A stretch of DNA of 64,000 nt from Amphibalanus amphitrite (Eukaryota > Arthropoda > Thecostraca > Balanomorpha > Balanidae), in the NCBI RefSeq assembly GCF_019059575.1, contig NW_024883420.1, positions 23,105 to 87,104 of the forward strand. Reading direction: 5' to 3'. Shown piece after piece: positions 22,095-34,589 of the stretch. Each line of letters starts with the position of its first letter. Positions within the stretch are counted from its first letter, which is position 1. Both the position numbers and the translations under genes were made by a program. Under the pieces are notes generated by a model, which was not told the origin of the DNA, did no database searches, and worked only from the letters and a program-made list of their open reading frames with translations.

Positions 22095-25000
22095 ATGCTG
22101 CCCCTGGGACATTTACCTACTAAGCCACAGCCAGTCGGTGACTGGAAGCCTGGTCTGGTTCCGGCTGCCTATCAGGCCGGCCCGCTTCACTTCTCTGTTT
22201 TCTCTCGAGCTGCCACCCGGTCGCCACCGCCCGCCACCCTTCCACCACCCAGTCCACCCATCCTTCCACCCCAGGTGGGGGGAGGGGTTCCCAACACCCG
22301 CCTTCGCCAACAGTTCCCCATCCCCTACCTATCCTTAAGTTTAAGTTTTGATTTCCCGAGCCGCCACCGTCATTCATACATCCACACACATCTATACACG
22401 TCCATAAACCACACAACACACCGGCAATGGGCACTGCTCAACTTGTACAAAGATCTTCAACAGCTTTTACTCATAGCAGGTCTAGAACTAAATCCTGGCC
22501 CCGGCAGACAAGCATGCTATCCCAAACTATCACTCGCACATGTTAATATCAATTCAATAACTGCCCCTAACAGGCTAGACGAATTGCAACAATTTGTAGA
22601 CTATAACAACATTCATATCTTAGCACTTAGCGAAGTCAAAACTGATTCCTCGATTCACCCTAGTCTGTACACATTGGACGATTTCCACTCACCACTCATC
22701 AAACACAGAACACGTCACGGAGGAGGCACGGCAATTTACGCCAAGTCATCCTTACCTATAATACGTCTGCATCAACTTGAAATAGGAGATGAGGAATGGA
22801 TCTGGTGCAAGATCACTTGCGAAAAAAGTACACTCATTATTTGCTGCCTCTATCTACCACCAAATTTAGCGTCAGACCGGCTAGAACTTTTTTTGGACAG
22901 ACTTACGGAAAGCGTAAGTATGGCTCAACTTTTAAATCCAACTGCTATTTTAATCACTGGGGATTTCAATGCGGGAAACATATACATTAACACCGGATTC
23001 CGGAACAGCGGTACAACTCCATTCGACAAAAAACTAAAAGACACAGCACTTACTCTTGACTTGCACCAAATCATCGACAAACCTACAAGGCTTACGGACA
23101 CGACGGCAAATTTACGCGACTTGATTTTCACCAACAACGAAAACATTGTTATCGACAGTGGAGCATTGTCTCCTTTTTCCACATTAGATCATTTCCCTAT
23201 ATACGCCACATTTGACCTTAACACTAAAACCACTCCACCTCGCTTCGAAAAGATATGGAACTACAACAGGCTAGATGCTGATAAATTTACTAGGCTTCTC
23301 ATGAACACTGACTGGCAACAAATACTTGAAACAGACATCAACACTGCTACTTCAAACTTCACTTTGGCAATTATATCTGCAGCTGAACAAGCGATACCAA
23401 CGAAAATAATACGCATTCGACAAAATGACAAACCATGGTTCACCAGCGATCTCAAAAGACAGATTAGGAAACGTGATAGACTTTTTCGGACTGCCAAACA
23501 CAAGGGGACAGACAATCAGGCATGGGACAGATGGCGAGCTCAACGGAACCTGGTCACTGACCTCAATAGGCGACTCAAACAGAACCATCTCAACAATCAG
23601 ATTCATAAGCTTTTAGAACAGAAACATGACCCATACAAATATCACCAGACTCTGCGAAACATAACAGGACGCAACCGACACGAAATCATACCACCTCTGA
23701 TGACAACGGACGGGCGAACACTGACCAACGACGAAGACAAAGCGACTTTATTTAACGACCATTTTGCAGCCCAATCACTTCTCACTATCCCACCTAACCA
23801 TATGCCTCCTGTGTCATACAACAGAGGCCAGGTACCCACTCTCAATACCATTGTCACTACGCCAAACGAAGTACTCAAAATTATAAATTCCCTTGACCCC
23901 AACAAATCATGTGGCCCAGACCAACTTCCTGCCAAAATAATCAAACTCTCAGCCATAATAATCGCCGAACCTCTTTCAATACTATTCAACAAATCATTTC
24001 GCTGTGGAATCTTCCCAGACATGTGGAAAGAGGCAAATATACACCCTATTTTCAAAAAGAAAGGCTCACAATCAGACCCAACAAACTACCGTCCGATCTC
24101 TATTCTTCCAACTTTATCCAAGGTGATGGAAAAAATCGTATTCAAAAACATATACAGTCATCTTTCGGAACATCAGCTATTGTCAGAAAAACAGAGTGGG
24201 TACAGGCCGAAACATAGCACACAGCTTCAACTTACCTATCTCTGCCACAATCTGTATAAGTCTCTCGATTCAGGAAACGACTTCACAGCTATATTTCTCG
24301 ATATCTCAAAATATTTTGATAAAATTTGGCACCAAGGACTAATTCTACAAATGCGAAAACGAATTTGGAATTACAGGATCGCTTTTGGCTTGGATCAAAT
24401 CTTACCTCCAAAATCGTAAGCATCGCGTCAAAATATCCTCGTCATTTTCTAACTTTCGAACAATAAATGGTGGCTGCCCCCAAGGGTCAGTCCTCGGGCC
24501 GCTTCTTGCAATTCTTTATCTTAATGAACTATCAAAAATAACGGAGAACAACACCCAATTTTTTGCCGACGACACTTCTTTGCACGCATCTCATACATCC
24601 ACTAGCATAGTTAACGTTCAAAAATCACTCCAGAACGACCTGAACAAAATACAGCAATACGGCCAGAAATGGATAATAGCATTTAATCCTGAAAAGACTA
24701 TCCAAATCACACTCTCAAACTCTTCAAATCCGGCAACATCACCACATCTTCTCTTTAGCGGAAAACCAATTCCAATATCCCTTTCCCATAAGCATCTCGG
24801 TATTACCCTTTCTCAAGATTTGCGTTTTCATCAACATGTAAATGATATCATTTTGAAAGTCAATAGATCCTTAAGCCCTATCTACCCTATATCAGCACTT
24901 TTACCAAGACATGTGCTCGATCTCATTTACCGCATATACATCCGACCCTACTTTGACTATTGCGACATTATTTATGACGGAAGTATCACACTGACTGACT

Positions 25001-25764
25001 CCTTACGACTGGAAAGACTTCAAAACAGGGTAGCTAGACTAGTGACAGGAACTCTACGCAGGACATCAACTGACAAACTGAGACAGGAATTAGGATGGAC
25101 CACCCTCAAAACGAGACGGAACGTTCACAAACTCACGATGTACTATGCACTCAGACAACCACAATCACAACTTCCTACATACATCACTTCCATCATTCCT
25201 AACACTCGATCACAAGACACCGGCAGACTCCTAAGAAATTCCAACACCCAGACATTGCCCAAGAACAGGATAACGTTATTTCAAAACTCATTTGTGCCAT
25301 CAACCACCAAGCTATGGAACACACTTCCTAATTACATCCGCAGTGAAACATCCATTAAACGTTTCAAAAAGGATCTTATTAAGCACTTGGGAACCCCTCC
25401 CCCTCCTCACTATTTCTCCTACGGTACCAAATTTGGGAACAGGGTTCACACTAGGCTTAGGGTCGGGATGTCTCAGCTCAACGCTCACCTTTTCCCCCTA
25501 CAGCTTTCTGATTCCCCTCAATGTCAATGCGGGTCACCCAGTGAAACTGTTCGTCACTTTCTTTTAGACTGTCCTCTTTACCGAAATGTTCGTGATCGCC
25601 TATTTAGAGCCTTGAGTATCCATCTAGAAATTAACGTTCCTGTTCTCCGCTCCTCTGAGTTGCTGACTTTGTTATTAAATGGACCCAGTCCTGCGGGAGG
25701 TGGCGACCGAGTGGTGGCCCAGCTCTTTCAAAAATTCTTATCCGATACAGGACGGTTCAGGTAG
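22095..25764 (+). pseudogene. LINE ORF2: 2A-like motif, AP endonuclease, reverse transcriptase, CCHC-like tail; one frameshift
   Basis: Frame one (22095-24419) starts with a Pro-rich leader and a hydrophobic stretch ending in GLELNPGP (residues 129-136), a 2A-like motif. An APE endonuclease follows: LAHVNINSI, LSEVK, GGGTAIYAK, ITGDFNA and the terminal SPFSTLDHFPIY. Reverse transcriptase begins near residue 600 (SCGPDQLPAKII), with FKKKGSQSDPTNYRPIS, and motif A reads FLDISKYFD (Tyr where Ala is usual). Near 24355-24370 the frame shifts by one base, and the rest continues in a second frame to 25764. That part has PQGSVLGPL (24478 on), FADD (24562-24573), and a C-terminal CQC..H..C zinc-like cluster near 25522-25570. 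The conserved catalytic aspartates are present. Because of the shift, a complete product would need frameshifting, so I list it as a pseudogene. The clade (L2/CR1-like) is inferred from the NPGP leader and the repeat tail. Confidence 0.87.
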
Positions 25765-26013
25765 TCTATCGGGTTGGCGGACTGGCCCCTCGGGCCTGGC
25801 CGGAGCCGGAGTGGTCGGGCGGGTCGGCGGCGGTGGCGGCGGCGTGGCGGCGGTCGCTGCGGGTGCGGCGCGGGCGTGCGTGCAGTGGTGAGGTGATCCG
25901 ACTCGGGCGATAGCACGTAAGAGCCGAAAGGTGCTGCGATTTAAGCAATTTTGCTTTTGCACCAATTGGCAAGCATTGTTTTGTACGTGTTCTGATTAAT
26001 GTAATAAATTTAT

Positions 26014-26030
26014 TCTATCTATCTATCTAA
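26014..26030 (+). repeat. (CTAT)n LINE 3' tail
   Basis: Four CTAT/TCTA units directly follow an AATAAA-containing AT-rich end (taataaatttatt). They mark the 3' terminus of the LINE. Confidence 0.85.
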
Positions 26031-26082
26031 GGCAGCACAAGCAGAAAATAATGAGCTGTTAAATGTAACCAACTCGTCTTAA

Positions 26083-26942
26083 AGGTAGTGTGCCACCTTT
26101 GAAAGATTTCCCATTTTATTTTTCCTAGGATAAGAAGCTTCTGTTTTTACCTAAAATCGCAAAAAAAATCAAAAATGGGCCTGGAATAGTGCCTTTTTCG
26201 CCTAAAAGTTTTTCGGTTTTTAGATATGTATAACAACTGTAGTGGGCTCACCTGCAAACAGGCGTCGGGCAACAATCGCGAATGCGGCGCACTTGTGACA
26301 ATAAGCAAAGGTCATTATAGTGTTACGACCATACGACGTACGGGAATGAGTTATCAGCTGTCTAATCGTAGACAACACAATGTCGAGCCTTAAACTGTAA
26401 GCCCGTATTGGTATTGTTTCTTTTATTTGGCTGTCGAACATTATTTATGGTTTGAAATATGATTTTATGTAAAATAATTGATATGAAAAAGCCGTCTTAT
26501 AAGTTATGACCCCATTTCACCACACGCAAGTGGCAGAAATGACAATGATCAGCTGACGCATTTTTCTTGGCCGAAGTCAGAGCGCGCGGCCCGACGCACC
26601 ACGCGTATTTGGAAATTCCGACCTCGACGAGCATCAGAAGCCACCTAACAGGCGTGTTCGAAACCGCAGGAGATGATGATGAACGGGTTTATCGAAACTT
26701 GATTGGATGAGCATATCGGTAATAGCGATTTCAGTGTGTGCATTTATTGTTCATAGTGGTGTGAAATGTGGTTGGGGTACGACCGACAACCCGTCGGGGC
26801 GAATTTCGCACTGGGGTACTCAAAATTTGAAGAATTTAAGACGTTTCCATGAGTTTTGAAGGTATGGATAAGTTCTAAAAATCCGGTTCTCCTTATCTGG
26901 GCCATTAACTCCATACGGTCCAAGAAAGCTGGCACACTACCT
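26083..26942. mobile_element. TTAA-target MITE, AGGTAGTGTGCC family
   Basis: AGGTAGTGTGCCA at the left and its complement at the right are flanked by TTAA on both sides (26079-26082, 26943-26946). That is the signature of piggyBac/Kolobok-type insertion. The 860-bp interior is non-coding; the 87-residue minus frame over the right end is not a gene. Confidence 0.9.
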
Positions 26943-26946
26943 TTAA

Positions 26947-29900
26947 AGTTGCTTTTAACTCTGCTATTGTTTTCTTGAGTGATTATAACACTTGTCTTGC
27001 TTAGCACACTTGCTTTCCCTCATGTAGGAACCAGGCCGGTCATCATTGAAGTGCAATTTCCTACATCCTGTTTCCCCAGCATTGTTTTGACCGAGTGGTA
27101 AGCTGTTATGGCCTGCCTAGGATCGCCCAGCTACTATTTCCAGTCGGTGATTGGGCATTGTTGGACAATCATTTCAGGTCATTTAGTGCGTCCAACGAGC
27201 TTTTTGCATGACTGCCGCAGTGGTTATGTTGGCGAGAGATCGTTTTACTCATATTAGATTCATAGGGATGCATTAACGAAATATTTAGTTACTATTAATT
27301 GTTAGTGAGTGTAAGAAGGAACAGTGAAATACAAGCATATCGGTCATAATGATTTTGATGGGAGAGGAAGAAGATTATACTGTCCAGCCAGTAGTAGGTA
27401 ATGTTTTCCGAAATCCCGATTACCTAGTTTTAATATTGATCGGTAAGTAGATAGGTATCTATATTGTCCGAGTTTTTATCTGTAAAATATAGACGATCTA
27501 ACACACATTACTAGCAGCCTTACCCGAAAGTTTGAAGTAAGAGCGCCAATCAATGCATGGTTATTGGTTACCTACGTCGCTGAGGGCCACGTATTTAACT
27601 AGCGTCGTGTCCGGCCGCATGGATACCGCGGAGTGACGCGAACATTACTCCGGAACGTCCATAATTCAGCCACTGTGATGGAATCAATGCAGACCATGCC
27701 AGCTATGTCACATCGAAATGAGTCACATTGATTAACAAAGGAATATTACAACATCACGCGGACATGATGGGTACCGGTCGGGTCTTAAGGGCATCGTTGG
27801 TTGCTGGACAAAACGCTCACTGGAAGCGGTATGTTATAACAGATTCATAACCGCTTTCCAAATTAATTTGGATCAGCATCAGGCGTCGTGAGCACTAGGC
27901 ACAAATACCTACATATGGCAAGCAGCTGAACTTCGCACAGTCTGTCCAGCACTGTTCCATCTCCCTCTATAGTGTTCTTCCATTAGTCATCAAGTTCAAA
28001 TCATTCATCTCAGATTATGTAACCCCCTTTCATATTTGCATAATTCTTTCTTCCCTTTTCCTCGACGTCTCTCCTCTCCTCTCGCCGTCGCCACTCTGCC
28101 TCTCCTTCTCTCTCCACTCTGCCCGACTCCACGGATCGGACCGCGACGACATTGGCCCGGAGCTGATCACCGCGCCGGATTATATAGCCGAGCTCGGTTG
28201 GAGCAGCCGCCCGCAGCAACGGGAGCGCATTCCACTGCAGGATTTAGACATGATTGGAACCTAAATGAGAGCTCGTTTTGATGTTCTCTTGCTTAGTTAC
28301 AGAAGCTTTTGCTAATCAGCTGTTAATCAGCTATTGTGGCTCTGCAGGGTAAGTGAAGTTTTGTCAAAGAGGCTTGGAGCCAAATGAGAAAAAATCTGAG
28401 GAATGTTTTGCAGATCCTGACATAGGTATGCTACTGGTTTTGAGCGATTCGTTTTTTGATAAAGCGTTGCTCTCTGTGTTTATTGGTTCATATGACATCG
28501 ACATCAGTCAGTCCATCCGACATAACCAGCTGTCAATTCGTCAATCAATCGGACACCGGCGACCGATCGGCCCACGCGCCAGTCGTCCCTGGGGCGTCCC
28601 TGGACGGGAAGTGCGCCGAGCAGGTGGTAGGGGGCGGCGGCGTGGGCGGGGGCAGGGGCGGTCGCCGGGCTGATGCGACTCCCACCAGCGCCGGCGGCGC
28701 CATGTGACCTTGGCGACGTTCGTGACTCTGCCGCCGGCTTCCTGTGTCCCAGAGTCTGTCGCTCGTCAGACATCGATTTCAGCCGAGTTTTCAGCCAGCG
28801 TCGTTCTCGTCTGAGCCTCCACTCGAGCCCACCGCTCCCACCAAATACCATCACCCGAGCTTCTCCTCCCTTGGGCTTGGAGTCGTACTCCCCATATGCC
28901 CTTGTTCTTAGTTCCATGCGGTTTCCTTATATCTGTGATCCTACTCTTACTAAGCATTTCCACCTCTACCTTTCCTTCAAGCCCCGCTCCGCCTGTTATT
29001 GCCATTTTTCGTTCTCATTTGTTAATTTACTGCAACATCTACATAGCCGTTTCAGTGTGTTCCAGCGTAGAATCTAACTGAGCCCCTGTACACTTTTTTA
29101 CACTTATTTTGGTATGCAAGGGTTCGAGCTGCATCTGCAACTGTCTTCAATCTCAGCGGGAACTATAAACGAAAATACGTTCCTTATTCGCAAAGAAACA
29201 GTTCCTAGTCCAAATTATAACTTTCTGTAATAAAATCCATACCCATGCCCTTAACAACAAAACAGCCTGTGCACTGCCAAAATCTGCACAACTGATGCTC
29301 AAACCTGCACCGTATTGACCAGCTGCCTGCGCCAGCCATCGACCCGTATAGACAGTGGTATCGCCGACATCGCCGTACTGGGCTACATAAGAATGTTGTA
29401 AACTGAATATAAAACGACATTTACTTCGAATACCGCGCAGGAGCCCGACGCTCGACATACGAGCGTATGTCGAGCGTCTCGTATATGTGATATTGAGCGC
29501 ATTGATTAAATGTTTAAGGATCAATGTTAGGTACATGGGGTTGGAATTAGGCTCTTTCGATATGACACATGTCGAACACGGCTAGTATAATATAATTAGA
29601 AATGCAAATTCAAAATACAATTTTATGCCCGAACAATTGATATTCAACAAATTATCGTCCCACGCACTTATGCCTTGTATCTAAGCATCGAAACAAGTAA
29701 ACAACTGAAAATATTAGTGCAAGGCAATCTAAAATGATCTTCCTGAATTCTTCATTTTTTTACCATTAGACTTACCTTTGCGCGGCTTGACAACAGGATT
29801 TTTGCTCTGTTTAGTCATGACGACTCACGTGTGGTCCAGTGAACTAGTCCCATGCGGCTAAAATGGGAACGTTTTCTTGACGCTAGGTGAGGACATAACA

Positions 29901-30071
29901 GACAACGAACTCGTTGCCGGCTTCGTATTTTATGTTCGCACTACCGTTGCCCGCAGAGTCTCCGTTGTTTGTAGACAGTTCCGATTGTTCACTGATTGGA
30001 TTTATGTAACGTATTTCTTTTTAACAAAATAATTCATCATTGAAGACAATTTATAGTCAAAGACTTACAAT
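26947..30071. other. 3.1 kb without a supported gene
   Basis: A TATATAG box (28181-28187) sits in a GC-rich context with CT-rich sequence just upstream (28050-28120) and could be a core promoter, but no coding exon follows that I can support. The GC-rich block at 28560-28900 has open frames on both strands without recognised domains. The rest is AT-rich and featureless except for the hairpin at 29447. Confidence 0.35.
29447..29478. repeat. 14-bp stem, 4-nt loop hairpin
   Basis: GACGCTCGACATAC is followed by GAGC and then the exact complement, giving a perfect 14-bp stem. It is isolated. It may be a foldback relic or a structured element; no function is inferred. Confidence 0.8.
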
Positions 30072-30075
30072 TTAA

Positions 30076-31071
30076 CCCGCGCACCGACGGGGGTCTGCGC
30101 CAACTTAGTACCGACGGGGGGGGGGGGCGGATGACCGCCCCCCCCTGAGATCTCGAGAACGAAGCAAGATAGCGACAAGCGGTAAACGGCATCGGATACA
30201 CACGGACAAGGTCTACAATTTTTACTAAGGTCATTTTCAGGTCAGGTCAAAGATGACGTCACAGGGGTCGAAAAAGTCAAAATGGCGGCGCTAGATATGG
30301 AGAGGGTTTTTTCTCGAATAACTTTCGAAGTAGTGAAGATAGGAACAAACTAAGGGCATCATCGTGATCCTCTCGTCAATCCGCATCGAATGATATATAT
30401 GTTGACCTCGAAAGGTCAAGGTCAAAGGTTGACCTCAGGTCACGTGACCTCGAGGTCATCATGTATATCATTCGATGCGTCTTGACGAGCTGAACACAAT
30501 GAGACCATCCGCGCGGCTGTATCTTGTTCCTGTAAGGAGTTATTGGCAAAAAACCTTTGGTGACCTTTGATGACGTCACATGACCTTACAGCTGCCCAAC
30601 AGCAAAACAGACCTCAAGGTAGTGAAGGTTGATCGTATGTGAAGTCATGTATGGTATATGGGGCCATTCTGACCCGTTTTAGTGGTAAAAACAGGGAGTT
30701 GATTTTTCCCCCATTGACTTATAATGGGGAGGTCGCGAAATTGACCTGGTCACCGACATCAAAATTCCGAGATATACAAATTGTAGCTACTAATGACCTA
30801 ATAACATCCTGCGACTTTCAAAGGCCTCCGACATCTACTGTAGCTCTGGCACGGTGACAAAGTTGCAAAAAGTGAGTTGAGGTTGGGTCATTCAAAGTGA
30901 CCTGGTGACCTGACCTTAAAAGTTAGGAAGTTCAAACTTGCACACCATGTGTAAAATTGATGAGAGAATAGTCATACCAAATTTAGCGGCGCTACGCGCC
31001 GCGGTTTTCCCGCTATCTGCGAAAAACCTCAGGGGGGGGCGGATATCCGCCCCCCCCCGTCGGTGCGCGGG
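30076..31071 (+). mobile_element. TTAA-target MITE with TGACCT arrays, copy 1
   Basis: The ends are CCCGCGCACCGACGGGGG and its complement, with TTAA on both sides (30072-30075, 31072-31075). Next to each end is a G-run/C-run mini-palindrome. The body holds a dozen or more AGGTCA/TGACCT hexamers, including AGGTCACGTGACCT at 30437-30450. An internal hairpin of about 100 bp (30380-30482) has GCATCGAATGATATA at its tips. Near the right end, GCGGCGCTACGCGCCGC and GAAAAACCTCAGGGGG recur in copy 4 (41682-42628), which places both in one family. No coding capacity. Confidence 0.9.
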
Positions 31072-31075
31072 TTAA

Positions 31076-31971
31076 AGTCAAAGACAAAAGGTTTGCCAGG
31101 TTCTCGTGGAATGCGGAGCATTTCTTCCAAGCGGAGGAGAGAGTGGAGGAAGAACAGCAGTGGGAGAGGGGAAAGGGTGGAGTTATGGCTGACCTTGGCC
31201 GTTCCGCCGACGGCAGAGGTCGTGCAGTCTGAGACAAACCGGCCAGCTCCACACCACGCGGGGCCGCACGGGTTGCTGGGTAATCACACCAAGGCCATAT
31301 AAATCACACCACGGCCCACGCACATAACACACATACAAACATCTTATTCGGTGCTAGTCAGACATGCTACCGATTTATCGGCATTGTTTTAACGGCATTG
31401 CTTTTCTGATAAATATAGCAGAATAGATATGTAAACATGTGAGACTAAAATGTAGATAGTGAGAGGCAAGTAAGTGCGAGCGGTTGAAAGTCATCGATAT
31501 CGACCTTGTTGGCCCAGACGGATGCAAAGCGGCTGCAGCAGTTCTGCCTCTTGTCGCTAGATGGCAGCGCTGGTGCGCGCCTGAACGCAGGCTGTGCCGC
31601 ATAACTCGCCCGAACCGCCCGGCGCCCGCGCTGTGCCGCGCTGTCTTCCCGTTCACTGTAAGTGGTAATGGATTGCAATGCTGATCTGTGAGTGGAAATA
31701 GGGCGCTTGGTATATTTGCAAAGATTAATTCTACTTAACAAATAAATTTGTCAATTTCTTATGTCCTACCCCATCCCAAATAAAACGTCAGCCAACTGCT
31801 GCTTCCGTTTTCGTCACAGACCATGCGTTGGGCCGTGTCCCCATGTATATTACGTGCCTTGTCGTACTCTGTCACATGCATATGCAGATGAGTGCCATCA
31901 CGGGCCGGGTCACGGGTGGCCCTGCAGAGCGGCCGACCCGCTGCTGTCGTCGGCACTCTGTTGATGTCGTG
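31076..31971. other. No gene seen between two elements
   Basis: GC-rich patches (31190-31330, 31500-31640) have short frames on both strands. An AATAAA lies near 31740. No exon is supported. Confidence 0.35.
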
Positions 31972-32359
31972 CACTGAAAACAAATCTACTCGTATATGGA
32001 GAGTAAACGTCATTTTACCAGCCGCTAATGAGTTTCAACCGCTGGTTTACTCGTGTATGAAGCATTCCAAGCCCTGAGTTCTGGTTTACTCATTACAAAA
32101 ACTCATACAAAGAAATCAATGACCTGCCATCCATGAGTAAGGCGGCCCCGAACGCATGAAATAATGCTTGTGTGTCAGGAAATGCGAGTTTCTTGACTCA
32201 TGTATTGCGCGTAATTATCGTACTCACGAATCATGCATTCACTAAATCTGTAGAAAGCGAGTTCTGGAAATGAGTTATGAGTAAATACAATCACAAATCG
32301 TGCGTAAAAAGCGTACTCACAGCCGACCGGTTATCAAACTCGTTTTTGACGTGTTTCTT

Positions 32360-32445
32360 TACCGATGGATCATAGGCCGCCTCGCCGCCATTTTTGTTCC
32401 GGCCGGATCCGTGTGTGCAGGGGGAGTCGCGTGCTGCAAGTTAAG
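32360..32445 (+). promoter_or_regulatory. Candidate first exon/promoter with YY1-type motif and splice donor
   Basis: GCCGCCATTTT at 32384-32394 matches the YY1-type element found at transcription starts of housekeeping genes. The GC-rich stretch ends in CAAGTTAAG|GTGAGT, a strong splice donor at 32446. An ATG at 32365 would give 27 codons in phase 0, compatible with the exon at 34475. However, the overlap with the YY1-like site suggests this is mainly 5' untranslated. The transcription start is not defined. Confidence 0.4.
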
Positions 32446-33203
32446 GTGAGTAAAATACCAGATATTTTGCTTTATCAAGTGTATTGTGCGTGGAAAATAC
32501 CGGAGAATTAAACGACAGCTCTCTTTGCTAACCTACATGCAGGCCTGGGACATTAATATACAGAAAAGGGGCCAGGAAGTTCACATGTGTGGCCCCGCGT
32601 CCACGTCATACTGCAGTTTAGGTATCAGACTGCCTTTCAAGCAGCATATAATGAATTTATAGACCACTGTACATCCATATCCAGGGTCACAGGCAGAATA
32701 GCTTATATTATTAATATGCACATAGCCAGGGTCATGCTTGTAGTGGCAAAATTGCATGCCAAAAGCTTCAGTGCATGTCCAGCGTAACATTTATAATCTA
32801 TGTGCGCTAAATTAGAAAATGCATCAGGTTTTCAGACTTCAGAGCCTTAAAATTCAGGGTAAAAAAATAAAATTTTGACCTTTATTGATGGTTTATCACT
32901 GCTAAAGACAAAAAATGCCAGTATACCATCCAAAAGCTATCTGTGACATGCCTATCAGAGGAATACCAAAATGTAAATAGCAAACAAATGACAAAATATG
33001 CAAGCTCACAGGTGCCCAGCTAAAAATTGATTCAGGTCGAAGGTGGATAGGTTGGAATGCTGTGCTTGGTGTCTGGTGAAAAATGATTTTGAAATTGCTT
33101 ATGAGCTGTTCTCAGATGAAATTTCACCACAAATATTCCTTGTGCAAATGACTCGCAGGCTGGCAAGTGTCCATGCCACACTGCAGTTTCCCATGGACGT
33201 TAA

Positions 33204-34226
33204 CCCTCGCCCTGGCAGGGGGGGGGTCGATGCGACCCCCCTAAGGTTTTTCGAAGATAGCGTAAAAACGGCGGAGCAGCCAAATTTAGCACAGCCTATG
33301 GGGCAGCCTTGTTACATATGACCTGAAAATTTCAGGTCCGGTTGACGTTGGGTCAGGTCAAGATTACTTTACTACTCACTAGGTCAGTCACTAGGTCACT
33401 AGGTCAGAAAAACTGGTACAAGGTCATGGTCAAATTTCAATTTTCTTTTTGCACCTGTCCAACTCACAGTTTTGGACTGATTTCCTTCAAACTTTCAGGA
33501 TGTGCTAAGTTCACCGAGTTGTATAACATATTGTTCGGGTTTTTTGATGTCACTGACCTGAGGTCAGTTAGAGGTCATTACGTCGTAATGTTAAGCCTAT
33601 GGGAAAATACTAAATTCGGAAAATACTGGAGATATCCGCTTCGTTCTATCACTTTTGTGCTTTCAAACCACAGTACTTAACAGCAAGTCACTTGGAGCTT
33701 CTTTGTTTGGTGTACATATCCATGGGTCAGGTCAAATGAGGTCAACTGAGGTCAAATGACGTTTTTGTCAATAACTTGGCACACAATGACGCTAGAGCTT
33801 AAAAAAATGGTGTGATTGTGTTCCTGGTGATCAGCCGAATCGAATTATATGCGATATGATGCAATTTGGTTAACTGGAGCTTAATTAATTAATTAAATTT
33901 ACTTAATAATTAAGAAAAAATTAAGTACACTGAAGCAAGCAAAAAGTATATCATTCGACGCCCCTTGACGTGCTGAGTTCACTGGTGTTTTTATTTTTGC
34001 TCTATCTTAATAAGATCAAAAGTGATAAGCGAAAACTTTTGACCTGTTTTTAGCGAAATTTTTGCATGTATACCCCCCAAACCCTAAATATTGACCTAGA
34101 GCAACCAAATTTACACAGGGGCGAGAACTCCAGAGGGCCCACCTACCTACCAAATTTGGTGTTTCTAGGTGCCATAGGAGCCAATCGCGAGGGGGGTCGC
34201 ATCGACCCCCCCCCCACCCTGCCAGG
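33204..34226 (-). mobile_element. TTAA-target MITE with TGACCT arrays, copy 2, right end lost
   Basis: The left end is TTAA|CCCTCGCCCTGGCAGGGGG (33200 on) followed by a G-run/C-run mini-palindrome. The right mini-palindrome and CCCTGCCAGG are present at 34187-34226, but the final GCGAGGG and TTAA are replaced by unrelated sequence. AGGTTTTTCG near the left end mirrors the right end of copies 1 and 4, giving reverse orientation. The insertion lies in the intron of the gene inside the CACTG element. Confidence 0.8.
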
Positions 34227-34474
34227 CCGTGCTATGAAAAATGCCCTGTTACGTAGACAAACATGTTTTAAATTTTAATGCCCGCTTTTTAAACAAACCA
34301 GTAGAACGTATTGCAGCAAAATTAAACATTAAAAGTTGCAAAATCAGATGACATTTTCTCCCAGCACCGGTGCATTAGTTTGCTCTCAGGAAACTCTGTT
34401 CAAAATAGAATGGCTGACCGTAGCTGTGTATTGTTGTGGCGTACATTAATAACATCCATTTGTTTGTTATTCAG

Positions 34475-34589
34475 AGTCCCAGCACCTCTGTCGATGCGGA
34501 GGTCACGGCCGCCACCGCCGACCCCGACGAGGGCACCAGCGCGAGCGGGCCGCCGGCGATGGACATTGAGGAGAGCTGGCTCGTTATCG
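34475..34589 (+). CDS. Internal coding exon of a small spliced gene, product unknown
   Basis: It is bordered by a pyrimidine-rich acceptor (ttgttattcag) and a strong donor (CG|GTGAGTAT). The open frame encodes an acidic, Ser/Thr/Ala-rich stretch and then MDIEESWLVI, with the split codon G|AC completed by the next exon. Codon use is GC-rich, unlike the AT-rich surroundings, which supports real coding. ESWLVI preceded by acidic residues resembles an LC3-interacting (W-x-x-I) motif; that is inference only. The frame upstream is closed by a stop (TAG, 51 bases before the exon), so the exon must be spliced. The start is either the ATG in the upstream exon (32365) or the internal ATG at 34559. I do not recognise the family. 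Confidence 0.6.

Larger units (their letters stand above)
19920..26030 (+). mobile_element. Near full-length L2/CR1-type LINE
   Basis: The order is a GC-rich leader from about 19920, ORF1 (20097-20957), a 1.1-kb spacer, ORF2 with endonuclease and reverse transcriptase (22095-25764, one frameshift), a short GC-rich 3' region, and a tail of CTAT repeats at 26014-26029. A short-tandem-repeat 3' end in place of poly-A is typical of L2/CR1-like elements. The 5' boundary is a composition change only, and I could not find a reliable target duplication. One disabling frameshift is seen, so the copy is fairly young but defective. Confidence 0.88.

Noticed and set aside
28181-28260. TATATAG core promoter
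   Set aside because: A TATA-like box in GC-rich context is present, but no downstream exon or start supports a gene.
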